From positions 372,001 through 436,000 of the forward strand of contig NZ_CP106882.1 of the NCBI RefSeq assembly GCF_023634805.2: a stretch of DNA of 64,000 bases, given 5' to 3'. Positions 43,147 through 52,668 of the stretch are shown here, one piece after another. Position numbers and translations under genes: made by a program. The notes under the pieces were generated by a model, which had not been told where the DNA came from, did not search any database, and saw only the letters and a list, made by a program, of their open reading frames with translations. Origin of the DNA: Comamonas endophytica (GTDB taxonomy: Bacteria > Pseudomonadota > Gammaproteobacteria > Burkholderiales > Burkholderiaceae_C). The first letter of the stretch is position 1. Every line of letters starts with the position of its first letter.

Positions 43147-43168
43147 GCAGGCGCTCCCCTGCCAGCCC
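43140..43168. terminator. Imperfect hairpin at the mntP/acetolactate synthase junction
   Basis: GGGCT and CAGG (43140-43151) pair with CCTG and AGCCC (43158-43168), leaving a small internal loop. The structure includes the mntP stop codon and lies eight bases before the end of the convergent gene. Confidence 0.4.
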
Positions 43169-43175
43169 GGCCGGC

Positions 43176-44957
43176 TCAACCGACGCGCTCCGGCTGCGCC
43201 TCCTCGTACCACCGGTCCTTGCCCAGCAGGATGCGGTGGTGCCCCACCCCGGCAGGCATCATGGGAAAGCAGTTCTCCTGCCCCGCCACCTGCACATCGA
43301 GGAAGAACGGGCCCGGATATGCAAGGCATTCGGCCAGCGCGGCGTCCAGCTCGGCGGGGTCGCTCACGCGGCGCGCGCCCCAGCCGAAGGCCCGCGCCAG
43401 CGCCACGAAATCCGGCAGCGCGTCGTTCCAGCTGTGGCTCAGGCGGTTGCCGTGGTTGAGCTCCTGCCACTGGCGCACCATGCCCATGTAGCCGTTGTTC
43501 GACAGCACCAGCTTGACCGGCGCGCGGTGCTGCACCGCCGTCGACAGCTCCTGGATGTTCATCAGCACCGAGGCATCGCCGCTCACGCAGACCACCAGCG
43601 CCTCGGGGTGCGCGACCTGGGCGCCGATGGCTGCAGGCAGGCCGTAGCCCATGGTGCCCGCGCCGCCCGAGGTAAGCCAGCGGCGCGGCCGCTCGAACTG
43701 CAGGTACTGGGCGGCCCACATCTGGTGCTGGCCGACGTCGGTGGAGACGATCGCGTCGCGTCCCTGCAGCGCCTGCTGCAGCTGGTGCATCAGCTGCTGC
43801 GGCAGGATCTCCTGGGCGCGCGGGGTGAAGCCGAAGCAGCGCTGCGCCCGCCAGCCTTCGATGCGCTGCCACCAGGGCGCGAGCCGCTCGGGCGCCAGCG
43901 CCTGCAATTCCGGCAGCGCCAGCAGCGCCTCGAGCACCGCCGCGCAGTCGCCCACCAGGGACACGTCCACCGGCACCACCTTGCCAATGCTGCCCAGGTC
44001 GATATCCAGATGGATCTTGCGCGCCTGCGGGCAGAACTCGTCCAGTTTACCGGTGACGCGGTCATCGAAGCGCGCGCCGATGCAGACCACCAGATCGGCC
44101 TCATGCATCGCCAGGTTGGCTTCCAGCGACCCATGCATGCCCAGCATGCCGACAAAGCGCGGGTCGGAGGCGGGAAGCGCGCCCAGGCCCATCAGCGTCA
44201 GGGTGCAGGGCGCATCGAGCCGGCGCACCAGCTGCGTGAAGGCGGCGCAGGCCGCGGGGCCCGAGTTCACCAGCCCGCCGCCGCCATACAGGATGGGCCG
44301 GCGCGCGCCTTGCAGCAGCTCGGCGGCGCGCTGCAGGCTGGCGGCTGTTGGCAGCAAGGGCGCGACGGGCGCCGCATCCGCCGAAGCCGGTGCCGGTTGC
44401 ATATCGACGGGGACCAGCTGCAGGTCCTTGGGCACATCGACCAGCACCGGCCCGGGCCGCCCCGAAGCGGCACGCGCAAGCGCTTCGCGGATCGCGCCGG
44501 GGATCTCCGCGGCCGTGCGCACCTGATGGTTCCACTTGGTGACGGGCCGCGACAGCCCCAGCGCGTCGCATTCCTGAAAGGCATTGGTGCCGATGGAATG
44601 CGTTGCCACCTGCGCGCTGATGCACAGCACGGGAATGGAGTCGCTCATCGCGTCCAGCAGCCCGGTGATGGTGTTGCCCACCCCCGGCCCGGAGGTGACC
44701 AGCACCACGCCCACGCGCCCGGTGCTGCGCGCATAGCCCTCGGCCGCGTGCATCGCCGCCTGCTCGTGGCGCACCAGGATATGCCGCAGCCGCGGTTCTC
44801 CATGCAGCGCGTCGTAGAGCGGCAGGGCGGCGCCGCCGGGATAGCCGAAGATCGTGTCCACGCCGCATGCGATCAGCGTGTCGAGCAGCGCGGTGGCGCC
44901 ATTGCAGACCCGGGGCGGCGTGGCCGGCGAAAAATCGGTGGGGGATGGCAGTTTCAT
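43176..44957 (-). CDS. Acetolactate synthase large-subunit family protein (thiamine diphosphate enzyme)
   Basis: A 593-residue ThDP-dependent enzyme of the IlvB family. The N-terminal catalytic Glu is in VRHEQAAMHAAEGYARSTG. A central FAD-binding-type domain follows, then the C-terminal ThDP/Mg segment GDASVLMNIQEL with NNGYMGMVRQWQEL. Residue usage matches acetolactate synthase rather than glyoxylate carboligase. No regulatory subunit gene (ilvN/ilvH) is adjacent, so this may be a second or catabolic isozyme. The start at 44957 is used; an in-frame start at 44984 is less family-like. It is divergent from an Lrp-type regulator 64 bases away. Confidence 0.85.
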   Translation of the reverse strand: MKLPSPTDFSPATPPRVCNGATALLDTLIACGVDTIFGYPGGAALPLYDALHGEPRLRHILVRHEQAAMHAAEGYARSTGRVGVVLVTSGPGVGNTITGLLDAMSDSIPVLCISAQVATHSIGTNAFQECDALGLSRPVTKWNHQVRTAAEIPGAIREALARAASGRPGPVLVDVPKDLQLVPVDMQPAPASADAAPVAPLLPTAASLQRAAELLQGARRPILYGGGGLVNSGPAACAAFTQLVRRLDAPCTLTLMGLGALPASDPRFVGMLGMHGSLEANLAMHEADLVVCIGARFDDRVTGKLDEFCPQARKIHLDIDLGSIGKVVPVDVSLVGDCAAVLEALLALPELQALAPERLAPWWQRIEGWRAQRCFGFTPRAQEILPQQLMHQLQQALQGRDAIVSTDVGQHQMWAAQYLQFERPRRWLTSGGAGTMGYGLPAAIGAQVAHPEALVVCVSGDASVLMNIQELSTAVQHRAPVKLVLSNNGYMGMVRQWQELNHGNRLSHSWNDALPDFVALARAFGWGARRVSDPAELDAALAECLAYPGPFFLDVQVAGQENCFPMMPAGVGHHRILLGKDRWYEEAQPERVG

Positions 44958-45021
44958 GCCTTTATTTTTCAGCCTCCAAGGCAAAATAGGCTTCTTTTTT
45001 AGGGCCTATTAGCGCCACACA

Positions 45022-45519
45022 ATGAAAAACAACCGGATCAATGCGGTTTCCACCGAAGAATCACCGGATCAACTCGATCTTGCCATCCTGCAGGTGCTGC
45101 AGGAGGACTCGCGCAAGACGCTGCAGGAGATCGGCGCGGTGGTGGGCCTGTCGGCCACCAGCTGCTGGACGCGCATCAAGAAACTGGAGAGCCAGGGCGT
45201 GATCAAGCGCTACACGGTGGACCTGGACCCGGCCAAGCTCGGCTACCAGGATGTGGTCATCGTGCAGCTCACGCTCGAGAGCCACACCGACGAGACGCTG
45301 TACGAGTTCGGCCGCGTGCTGGCCACCATTCCCGAGATCCAGGAGGCGTATCTGGTGTCGGGCGACTATGACTACTACATCCGCATTGCCGTGCGCGACA
45401 CGCGCGATTACGAGCGGCTGCTGCGCGAGAAGCTCTACAAGATCCCGGGCATCCGCCACAGCAAGTCGAGCTTCGTGCTGCGCGTGCTCAAGGAGTCCAC
45501 GGTGCCGCTGGGCGGCTAG
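45022..45519 (+). CDS. Lrp/AsnC-family transcriptional regulator
   Basis: A 165-residue Lrp-type regulator. The N-terminal helix-turn-helix is LDLAILQVLQEDSRKTLQEIGAVVGLSATSCWTRIKKLE in outline, followed by the RAM ligand domain with AYLVSGDYDYYIRIAVRD. It is divergent from the acetolactate synthase gene and probably regulates it in response to a branched-chain or related amino acid. Confidence 0.92.
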   Translation: MKNNRINAVSTEESPDQLDLAILQVLQEDSRKTLQEIGAVVGLSATSCWTRIKKLESQGVIKRYTVDLDPAKLGYQDVVIVQLTLESHTDETLYEFGRVLATIPEIQEAYLVSGDYDYYIRIAVRDTRDYERLLREKLYKIPGIRHSKSSFVLRVLKESTVPLGG

Positions 45520-45607
45520 GGCCTGCCTGGCTGCGGCCGAGCCACCAGGGCGTGTTCCATGCGCCGCGCCTTCGTCAATAAGGCCTGTTCATCTGGTGGG
45601 ACGGGCT

Positions 45608-46579
45608 TCATATGGATTCCGGAACCGGAGATGTAAGCATCCCGGCATATACGATATTGTTTCCTGCAAGCGTGGTTTCCACTGCAGGACAGTTGCACAC
45701 AGGCATCTGGCCATCGGATGTTTCCACGGAGCTGCCCACTCCGTTGCCGGAAGCTGGAGCCGTGACATTCAATTCTTCCAAGGGTCTCCATATGGATGGA
45801 TCTTCCGCTGGGCTCTCCAACGGAGAAGCATCTGGTCCGTAAATATCCTCGAAGTAATCGTAATCCTCTTCGCTGCAAGGAGCTCCGGAATCTTGCCTTG
45901 CTTGTCTCCAATTCTCGTACATTATCTCGTACATCGGTTTGTTCAGCAGTGCATCGGCTTCTGCATCGGACTCCAGGTCTTTTGCTTCGTTGCCGGAGGG
46001 GGACGACACAGCGTCTGATACTTTCGTTATCTCTTTGGGAGGTGTCTGCTGTTGCTCGGCTGCTGATTGCAGCTCCAAGGAGTTGGCTGCATCCTGCCAG
46101 GCAGAAGGCAGTCGCGAATACGCGGCCATCATCGCCTCGACTGGCTGTATCATTTTTTCCAGCATGGCGTCTACGGCCGTCGCGACCTTTGGCTTAGGAA
46201 TTTGTTTTGCCACCTGCCTTGCCGAATCGACTGCCTCATGCAGTTGCGTCATCGTCGCCTCCAGCATGGAAGACAACCTGTTCTCTGCTTCTTGCAAGGC
46301 AATACGCTGGGCTTCCGATAAGCTTGGCGCCTCATTGGCTGACGCATTGCCCGTGTGCGGATCTGCCATCACTATTTTAATTTGCTTTACCAGAGCGTCC
46401 AGAGCTGATTTCGATTCAGCATGAAAAAGATCAACAATCTTCAGCTCATTTATCTTGGGTGGAATTATTCCATCCCATTTATTACCTGGTTCGGTTTTAA
46501 TGCGGGCAATTTTCTCGTAGACTTCCTGCAATGTGAATCTGCATTTCATGAAACTTTCCATTATTTTCATGGCTTTCAT
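45608..46579 (-). CDS. Orphan protein of atypical composition
   Basis: A 323-residue protein with no family I recognise. It has no signal peptide and no membrane helix. The N-terminal half (about residues 80-160) is Ala/Gln/Glu-rich and helical, with heptad-like patterns (LSEAQRIALQEAENRL). The C-terminal half is strongly acidic and Tyr/Asp-rich (SEEDYDYFEDIYG). It then becomes Ser/Pro/Thr-rich with one CNCP motif. Base composition is visibly lower in GC than the neighbours and the codon use differs, which suggests recent acquisition. The ribosome binding site GAGGAGG upstream of 46579 is strong, so it is probably expressed. It could be a secreted effector or phage-related protein; no direct evidence. 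Confidence 0.6.
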   Translation of the reverse strand: MKAMKIMESFMKCRFTLQEVYEKIARIKTEPGNKWDGIIPPKINELKIVDLFHAESKSALDALVKQIKIVMADPHTGNASANEAPSLSEAQRIALQEAENRLSSMLEATMTQLHEAVDSARQVAKQIPKPKVATAVDAMLEKMIQPVEAMMAAYSRLPSAWQDAANSLELQSAAEQQQTPPKEITKVSDAVSSPSGNEAKDLESDAEADALLNKPMYEIMYENWRQARQDSGAPCSEEDYDYFEDIYGPDASPLESPAEDPSIWRPLEELNVTAPASGNGVGSSVETSDGQMPVCNCPAVETTLAGNNIVYAGMLTSPVPESI

Positions 46580-46983
46580 TGTCTCGCCTCCTCATATCAA
46601 GCTTGAAAAAATTGGGCCGTGACGCGTGCCCATTGCACCCGTGACGCAAGCGGCCATGCCCTTGCGTCGTGATGTTTGAACCGAGGTGCGCAGACCCTTC
46701 GACGGTTGCCATGCCTGTGAGGCAGGGCCGACAAACTACCAAAAATCAATTCTTAATAGATTTTCACTATTTTGCAATAGGGAAATTTCGCCATGTCTCT
46801 GGTTTCTGCTGCGCTGCCAAGGCCAGGTGAACTAGCCGACATATGGGCCCACTGGCGATGCAGCGTGTTCTGGGTACAAGCCAGGGGCAGCCTGCTTCCC
46901 GTGCCTGCCGTGGCCCGGCGCACGCTGCATCGGTTAGCATGCCTGTTTGATGACTGCGCAGGCTGAGCCCGCTGCTCCATTTG
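46580..46983. other. AT-richer intergenic region at the left edge of the carotenoid cluster
   Basis: About 400 bases between the orphan gene and crtZ. The part 46735-46795 is notably AT-rich compared with the window and probably holds promoters for one or both divergent genes. I see no tRNA, integrase, direct repeat or insertion sequence end. No convincing open reading frame. Confidence 0.45.
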
Positions 46984-47484
46984 ATGAACACCCCCCTTGC
47001 TTCCCTTGGAATCGTGCTCGCCACCGTCGCCGGCATGGAGGTGTTCGCCTGGGCGGCGCACCGCTGGATCATGCATGGCTGGGGCTGGGGCTGGCACCGC
47101 TCGCACCACGAGAAGTCCGAAGGCTGGTTCGAGAAGAACGACCTGTATGCCGTCGTGTTCGCGGGCGTGGCCATCGTGCTCATCGCGCTGGGTACGGCGG
47201 GCCGCTGGCCGCTGCAGTGGGTGGGCGCGGGAATGACGCTCTACGGCGCGCTGTATTTCGTCATGCACGACGGACTGGTGCACCAGCGCTGGCCCTGGCG
47301 CTGGGTGCCGCGCTCGGGCTACCTCAAGCGCCTGTACCAGGCGCACCGGCTGCACCATGCGGTGCATGGGCGGGAAGACTGCGTGTCCTTCGGTTTTCTC
47401 TGGGCGCCGGCGCCCGAGCGGCTCAAGCAGCGGCTGCAGGAAGTGCAGCGCATCCGCAAGAACAGGCGCACGCCAGGCGCCTGA
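46984..47484 (+). CDS. crtZ: Beta-carotene hydroxylase CrtZ
   Basis: A 166-residue membrane di-iron hydroxylase that converts beta-carotene via beta-cryptoxanthin to zeaxanthin. All four histidine clusters of the CrtZ family are visible: HRWIMHG, HRSHHE, HDGLVHQRW and HRLHHAVHG. Hydrophobic helices lie between them. The ATG at 46984 is preferred to a TTG one codon earlier. The gene converges on crtB with a 13-base inverted repeat across both stops, similar in orientation to Pantoea-type clusters where crtZ opposes the rest. Confidence 0.93.
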   Translation: MNTPLASLGIVLATVAGMEVFAWAAHRWIMHGWGWGWHRSHHEKSEGWFEKNDLYAVVFAGVAIVLIALGTAGRWPLQWVGAGMTLYGALYFVMHDGLVHQRWPWRWVPRSGYLKRLYQAHRLHHAVHGREDCVSFGFLWAPAPERLKQRLQEVQRIRKNRRTPGA

Positions 47485-47526
47485 CGCGGCCAGCGCGCGC
47501 GCCGGTCAGGCCGGGCCGCGTCAGGC
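47479..47526. terminator. Large inverted repeat spanning the crtZ and crtB stop codons
   Basis: A perfect 13-base inverted repeat (47479-47491 and 47514-47526, GCCTGACGCGGCC and its complement) with a 22-base loop. The crtZ stop is in the left arm and the crtB stop in the right arm. A smaller CCGG-TCAGG-CCGG palindrome occupies the loop. Probably a bidirectional terminator or an mRNA-stabilising stem. Confidence 0.6.
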
Positions 47527-48471
47527 CGGTCGCTGGAACAAATGCTGGTCCCGCATCTGCGGCCGGCGGGCGCGCGAAGCCAGGGCCTGCACCCCCCCAG
47601 CCGCCACCCAGCCCAGCTTCTCCGCGCGGTTGGTGCGCGCGCGCGTGTCCCAAGCGGCGGGCCCGCGCGCCTGCACCTTGCGGCCGATGGCGCGGTACAC
47701 GCTGCGCGCGGTGGCAATGGACCAGGCCGAGCGCAGCGGCAGCGCCGGCAGCCCGCCCAGGGCCGAGTCGTAATAGGGTTCCGCGGCCTGCACCAGCCGC
47801 ATGGCCACGCGCGCCAGGGCCTCGCGGTGGCGCGGCTCGGCCAGCCTGGCATCGGCCGGCAAACCTTCGGCGGCCAGCCACTCGGCGGGCAGGTAGATGC
47901 GGCCGATGGCGGCGTCCTCCACCACGTCGCGCGCGATATTGGTGAGCTGGAAGGCCAGCCCCAAGTCGCAGGCCCGGTCCAGCGTGGCGGCATCGCTGCG
48001 GCCCATGATCTGCGCCATCATCACGCCGACCACGCCCGCCACGCGCCAGCAATAGGCCAGCGTGTCCTCGAGCGTCGCATAGCGGTGCTCCTCGACATCC
48101 ATCGCGAAGCCATCGAGATGGTGTTCGAAATACACGGGCGCGATGCGGTGGCGGCGCACCACCTCGGCCAGGCCGGCAAAGACCGGATCGTCGCCCGGCA
48201 AGCCGGCGCAGGCCCGCCGCGTGGCCTCGCGCAGCTGCGCCAGCCGCGCCGGGCCATCGCCGCGCTCTCCGCTGCGCTGGCCGTGGCCCAGCTCCTGGCC
48301 GTCCACCACGTCGTCGCAGTGCCGGCACCAGGCATAGAGCATCACGGCCCCTTCGCGCACGGATGGCGTGAAGAGCCGTGCGGCGGCGGCAAAGCTGTGC
48401 GAGCCCGCGCGTATGGCTTGCGCCCCGTGGGCCACCACCTGCGCCTGACGGGCCGCCTGCCCGGCCGTCAT
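47521..48471 (-). CDS. crtB: Phytoene synthase CrtB
   Basis: A 316-residue squalene/phytoene synthase that joins two geranylgeranyl diphosphates to 15-cis-phytoene. Both Asp-rich sites are present: YAWCRHCDDVVDG near residue 50 and FQLTNIARDVVEDA near residue 175, with RIYLPAEW after it. The start at 48471 overlaps the crtI stop (ATGA), indicating coupling. It ends the crtX-crtY-crtI-crtB operon. Confidence 0.93.
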   Translation of the reverse strand: MTAGQAARQAQVVAHGAQAIRAGSHSFAAAARLFTPSVREGAVMLYAWCRHCDDVVDGQELGHGQRSGERGDGPARLAQLREATRRACAGLPGDDPVFAGLAEVVRRHRIAPVYFEHHLDGFAMDVEEHRYATLEDTLAYCWRVAGVVGVMMAQIMGRSDAATLDRACDLGLAFQLTNIARDVVEDAAIGRIYLPAEWLAAEGLPADARLAEPRHREALARVAMRLVQAAEPYYDSALGGLPALPLRSAWSIATARSVYRAIGRKVQARGPAAWDTRARTNRAEKLGWVAAGGVQALASRARRPQMRDQHLFQRPA

Positions 48472-49967
48472 TGCAGCGCCCCGTCCAGCATCAGGCCGGC
48501 CGTGGCCTTGGCGGAGCCCACCACGCCCGGCACGCCCGCGCCCGGGTGCGTGCCGGCGCCGACGATATACATGTTGGGAATCTCGGCATCGCGGTTGTGC
48601 GGGCGGAACCACGCGCTCTGCGTCAGCACCGGCTCGAGCGAGAAGGCCGAGCCATGGTGCGCGTTCAGCTCGGTCTGGAAATCCTCGGGCGTGAACATGC
48701 GGCTGGTCACCAGGCTCTCGCGCAAGCCCGGCATGTAGTGCTGCTCCAGATAGTCGAAGATGCGGTCGCGCAGGCGCGGGCCCTCGACCGACCAGTCCAC
48801 CGGCGCGTTGCCCAGGTGCGGCACCGGCGCCAGCACGTAATGGCTCGAGCAGCCCGGCGGCGCCAGGGACGGGTCCGTCGCGCAGGGCGCATGCAGGTAC
48901 AGCGAGAAATCCTCGGGGATCTCGCTGCCGTGGAAGATCTCGTGGATCAGTTCGCGGTACCGGTTGCCGAAGCACACCGTGTGGTGCTGCAGCTGCGGCT
49001 GCGGCTTCGACAGGCCGAAGTGCACGACGAACAGCGACATGCTGAAGCGCTTGCCCTTCAGGCGCCGCGCCTCGGCCTGCCCGCGCGGGGTATGGCCCAG
49101 CAGGCGCTCGTAGGTATGCACCACGTCGGCATTCGAGGCCACCTGATCGAAGGCATGGTGCTCACCGCCTGCCATCAGGCCCGTGATGCGGCCGCCCTGC
49201 ACCTCGATGCGCTCCACCGGCGTGGACAGCCGCAGCGTGCCGCCCATGTCCTCGAAGCAGCGCAGCATGCCCTGCACCAGCGCACCCGTGCCGCCGCGCG
49301 GGAACCACACGCCCCACTCGCGCTCGAGGGCGTGGATCAGGGCATAGATGGAGCTGGTCTCGAAGGGATTGCCGCCCACCAGCAGCGAATGGAAGGAGAA
49401 GACCTGGCGCAGCTTTTCGTCCTCGATGAAGGATGCCACCTTGGCGTAGACGCTGCGCCAGGCCTGCAGCTGCACCAGCGCCGGCCCGGCGGCCACCATG
49501 TCGCGGAAGTTCAGGAAGGGCACCGTGCCCAGCTTGCGGTAGCCCTCCTCGAACACGGCGCGCGAATACGCCAGGAAGCGCTGGTAGCCCTCGACATCGC
49601 GCGGCGACAGCGCGCGCAGCTGGGCGTCGAGCGCCTCCTGGTCGTTGGCATAGTCGAGCCGCGTGCCATCTTCCCAGCACAGCCGGTAGAAAGGCGCAAC
49701 GGGCAGCAGCTCCACATAGTCCGACAGCTTCCTGCCCGACAGCGCGAACAGCTCCTCCAGCGCGGAAGGGTCGGTGATGACCGTGGGCCCGGCATCGAAG
49801 GTGAACCCCTGGTCGTGATAGACATAGGCCCGTCCGCCGGGCTTGTCGCGCGACTCGAACACGGTGGTGCGCACGCCCGCGGCCTGCAGCCGCATGGCCA
49901 GTGCCAGGCCGCCGAAGCCGGAGCCGATGACCGCGGCCGTGGCCCCTTGGGATGGAGATGGGTTCAT
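48468..49967 (-). CDS. crtI: Phytoene desaturase CrtI
   Basis: A 499-residue FAD-dependent desaturase converting phytoene to lycopene in four steps. The N-terminal dinucleotide fold is [17 protein letters not shown], followed by GPTVITDPS; the C-terminal family signature is [21 protein letters not shown]. The start at 49967 (MNPSPSQG) overlaps the crtY stop by four bases; longer in-frame extensions run into crtY coding sequence and are rejected. Confidence 0.94.
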   Translation of the reverse strand: MNPSPSQGATAAVIGSGFGGLALAMRLQAAGVRTTVFESRDKPGGRAYVYHDQGFTFDAGPTVITDPSALEELFALSGRKLSDYVELLPVAPFYRLCWEDGTRLDYANDQEALDAQLRALSPRDVEGYQRFLAYSRAVFEEGYRKLGTVPFLNFRDMVAAGPALVQLQAWRSVYAKVASFIEDEKLRQVFSFHSLLVGGNPFETSSIYALIHALEREWGVWFPRGGTGALVQGMLRCFEDMGGTLRLSTPVERIEVQGGRITGLMAGGEHHAFDQVASNADVVHTYERLLGHTPRGQAEARRLKGKRFSMSLFVVHFGLSKPQPQLQHHTVCFGNRYRELIHEIFHGSEIPEDFSLYLHAPCATDPSLAPPGCSSHYVLAPVPHLGNAPVDWSVEGPRLRDRIFDYLEQHYMPGLRESLVTSRMFTPEDFQTELNAHHGSAFSLEPVLTQSAWFRPHNRDAEIPNMYIVGAGTHPGAGVPGVVGSAKATAGLMLDGALQ

Positions 49968-51187
49968 GGATGGGTTGAACGGGAGGTGGAGGAAGCCGCG
50001 CCGGCAACGCCGGGTACGGGAAGTATGGCAGCGCGCAGCGCGGCCGTGACCGGCACGGGCGGGCGTCCGGTCAGGATGCGCGCCTTGTCGGCCAGGGTCG
50101 ACTGGCCCGCGTAGAAGCGCGCGACCAGCGGCGCCGGCAGGCGGTAGAAGCGCTGCATGACGGCGCGGCGCGCGGCCGGTGCTGCGGCGAGAAACAGCAT
50201 GCGGTTGAGCAGGCGGAAGAACCCGGTGGAGTTCCAGTGGTCCAGTGCCTGCGCGCGCACCGCGGCAAACACGCGCGCCGGGTCGTCCCAGGTGCTGCGT
50301 GGCAGCGCCGCCAGCGCATCGGCCAGGCGCAGGGCCTGCGGCAGCGAATAGCCGGTGGTCGGATGGAACAGCGCCGCGGCCAGCCCGGCCCGGGGTACGC
50401 CCTGCGCGGCACGCCACAAGGCTTCGGCATCGCCCGCGAGGGCGATCGGCAGCACGCCCTCCTCCTCGCGCAGCAGCGCCGCGACGCGCCAGCCCCGGGC
50501 CGCGACATAGTCGGCGATGTGGCGGCGCAGCCGTTCGCGGGGCAGCTCGGCGCCATCGGCATAGACCGTGTCCTCGACCAGCAGCGTGTCGGCGGTGAAG
50601 GGCAGCAGATAGACGAAGCGGTAGCCGTCGACCTGGTCGACCGTGGCATCCATCAGCACCGGCGCCGTGAGCCCATGCGGGGCCGCAAGCCGCAGCTCCT
50701 GTCCGAGGAATTTCTGGAAGCGCAGCGCCAGATGCGCGGGCGGCGTGCCGCGGGCGTCGATGACGGAGCGCGCGCGCAGCATGCCACCGTCCGCCAGCCG
50801 CACGCTGTCAGGCGCCACGCTCTCCACCGCGCAGTTCAACCGCACGGACAGGCCCGGCACCTGGCGCAGCGCCGCGTCGAAGCGTTCCGAGGTGACGCTG
50901 CAGTAGTCCCCGGCAAGGCGCCTCTGGTAGCCGGGGAACATGACGTCATGCGCCGGCCAGCGGTGCGCCACCAGGGGCGCGATCCAGGCGCGCTGCGCCG
51001 GCGCGAGATCGGCGGCATGGAAGCTCCAGGTGTGGTTGCCGCCCAGCGCGGGGCCGGCCTCCAGCAGCAGCACGCGCATCCCGGGGTGGGCTTCCTTCAG
51101 GCGCCGGGCGATCAGGCCATTGGCCAGCCCGCCGCCCACCAGCAGCAGATCGGCATCGAGATCGTTTGCCAGGGGGATTTCAGACAT
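49964..51187 (-). CDS. crtY: Lycopene beta-cyclase CrtY
   Basis: A 407-residue CrtY-type lycopene cyclase making beta-carotene from lycopene. The N-terminal flavin-binding motif [17 protein letters not shown] is followed by GNHTWSFH, the FQKFLGQEL and [11 protein letters not shown] segments, and [10 protein letters not shown]. All are typical of the proteobacterial CrtY family. The start at 51187 overlaps the end of crtX by eight bases. An in-frame ATG at 51229 lies inside crtX and is less likely. Confidence 0.93.
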   Translation of the reverse strand: MSEIPLANDLDADLLLVGGGLANGLIARRLKEAHPGMRVLLLEAGPALGGNHTWSFHAADLAPAQRAWIAPLVAHRWPAHDVMFPGYQRRLAGDYCSVTSERFDAALRQVPGLSVRLNCAVESVAPDSVRLADGGMLRARSVIDARGTPPAHLALRFQKFLGQELRLAAPHGLTAPVLMDATVDQVDGYRFVYLLPFTADTLLVEDTVYADGAELPRERLRRHIADYVAARGWRVAALLREEEGVLPIALAGDAEALWRAAQGVPRAGLAAALFHPTTGYSLPQALRLADALAALPRSTWDDPARVFAAVRAQALDHWNSTGFFRLLNRMLFLAAAPAARRAVMQRFYRLPAPLVARFYAGQSTLADKARILTGRPPVPVTAALRAAILPVPGVAGAASSTSRSTHP

Positions 51188-52502
51188 GCAGCGCCTGGCG
51201 GGCCCCCGCGGCCTCATGGTCGACAGCACTGGCGGCCCGGACCGAAGGGCGCAGCTGCAGCGCGGCTTCCGTCAGATCGGCGGCACGCTCGGCGCCGCCC
51301 GATGCAGCGATTTCCCGGCCCAGTTCGCGGCTGCGGTCGGCAAAGCGTGGCTCGTCGAGCAAGCGGCGCAGCGCGCGCCGCAGTGCCCCGACACCCGCCA
51401 GCGGCGGCAGCAGCTTGATTCCCGTGCCGGCATGCGCGATGCGCGCCGCGACGCCAGGCTGGTCGAAGGCAATGGGCAATGCCAGCTGGGGCGTGCCCGC
51501 CTCCAGCGCATCGAGCGCCGTGTTCAGCCCCGCGTGGGTCACGACCACATCGGCGCGCGCCAGCGCGGCGCGCTGCGGCGCGAAGCCGGTCACGGCCGTG
51601 GCCCCGGCACACACCAGCGCCGCTGCCTGTTGTTCATCGAGGCGATCGCAATGTGCGATCAGCAGCTGCAGGTCCTCGGCGCGGCAGGCGCGCGCAATGC
51701 GCTCGAACAGCGCGTAGCGTCCGCCCTGCAGCGTGCCCAGCGACGCGAAGACAAAGGGCCGGCTCCTGTCCAGCAGCAGATCCAGCGCCGGCTCCGCCGT
51801 CTGCGGCCCGCGCAGGGGCCCCACATGGTGGAAGTGCGGTTGCGGCGCACTGCGCGGAAAATCGAATCCCGGCGTGGTCTGGCTGATCTGCGCCAGCGGC
51901 GACAGGCAATCGGCCAGCGTGCGCCGGCCCTGCAGGCCGAAGCGCGCGGCGTGGTGCCGGATCACGGCCTCGTGCCGCCCCATCATCCAGTCGTAGACCC
52001 GGGCGCTGCCTTCGTTCAACTGCTCGCCGCGCGTGTCGGCGGCATAGCCCCAGGGCATGACGGGCAGCGGCACGCGTGGGTCGCGGTTCACCGGCAGGGC
52101 GCAAGCCACCGAGACGAAGGGCAGGCCCAGCCCCTCGGCAATCAATCCGCCGGCGGCTTCCATCTGGTCGGCAACGATGGCATCCACGCCCAGCCGCTCC
52201 AGCCACGCCGGCGCCTCCCGGCACAGCATGTCGGTGCCGGCGGCCACATCGCCGATCACCCGCCGCAGCCCCCAGGGGCCGCCGGGATTGGCGGCCCGGG
52301 CCACGATGGCCGGCAGGCTGCCCGCGGGATGGCTGGCGGCGCCCACCGCATGGAAGCCGATGCGGCGCTCGCGCAGCAGCGCGCCCACATCGGCCTGATG
52401 GATCCAGCTCACCCGGTGGCCACGGTCCAGCAGCACGGCCGCCAGCGCTTCCAGGGCGCGCACATGGCTGGTGAAGGGTGGAGCGATAAAGGCGAGGTGC
52501 AT
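51180..52502 (-). CDS. crtX: Zeaxanthin glucosyltransferase CrtX
   Basis: A 440-residue GT1-family glycosyltransferase that attaches glucose from UDP-glucose to zeaxanthin hydroxyls. The N-terminus [17 protein letters not shown] matches CrtX. The C-terminal UDP-sugar site has [19 protein letters not shown] with [17 protein letters not shown] and FDQPGVAAR. First gene of the crtX-Y-I-B operon, divergent from crtE. Its presence predicts zeaxanthin mono- and diglucoside end products rather than free zeaxanthin. Confidence 0.92.
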   Translation of the reverse strand: MHLAFIAPPFTSHVRALEALAAVLLDRGHRVSWIHQADVGALLRERRIGFHAVGAASHPAGSLPAIVARAANPGGPWGLRRVIGDVAAGTDMLCREAPAWLERLGVDAIVADQMEAAGGLIAEGLGLPFVSVACALPVNRDPRVPLPVMPWGYAADTRGEQLNEGSARVYDWMMGRHEAVIRHHAARFGLQGRRTLADCLSPLAQISQTTPGFDFPRSAPQPHFHHVGPLRGPQTAEPALDLLLDRSRPFVFASLGTLQGGRYALFERIARACRAEDLQLLIAHCDRLDEQQAAALVCAGATAVTGFAPQRAALARADVVVTHAGLNTALDALEAGTPQLALPIAFDQPGVAARIAHAGTGIKLLPPLAGVGALRRALRRLLDEPRFADRSRELGREIAASGGAERAADLTEAALQLRPSVRAASAVDHEAAGARQALHV

Positions 52503-52668
52503 GGAAAGGTAGTGACGTAGCCGATGGGCCAGGATTAGCCCCCGACTATTGTGTCTGCCAGGGCTGTAGGACGGAGGCGCAACTTGCTTCGGTAGGCGCC
52601 ACGACCCCCTGCTTTCTGACTAAGGTAGCCATACCGCTTAGGTTGGCGGTGCCCTATCGATCAAATCC
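52503..52668. promoter_or_regulatory. Divergent crtX-crtE promoter region
   Basis: The 166 bases between the two divergent starts must hold both promoters. An interrupted palindrome at 52621-52640 (TAAGGTA, gcca, then TACC-gc-TTA) is a possible operator about 30 bases upstream of crtE. No strong -35/-10 pair or ribosome binding site could be singled out. Confidence 0.4.

Noticed and set aside
45516..45911. Minus-strand frame overlapping the end of the orphan gene
   Set aside because: It overlaps the better supported 45608-46579 frame in the same direction, has no start signal and no family motif.
49968..50417. Upstream extension of crtI
   Set aside because: The extra codons lie inside crtY in another frame, show no FAD-domain similarity, and the ATG at 49967 gives the normal CrtI N-terminus.
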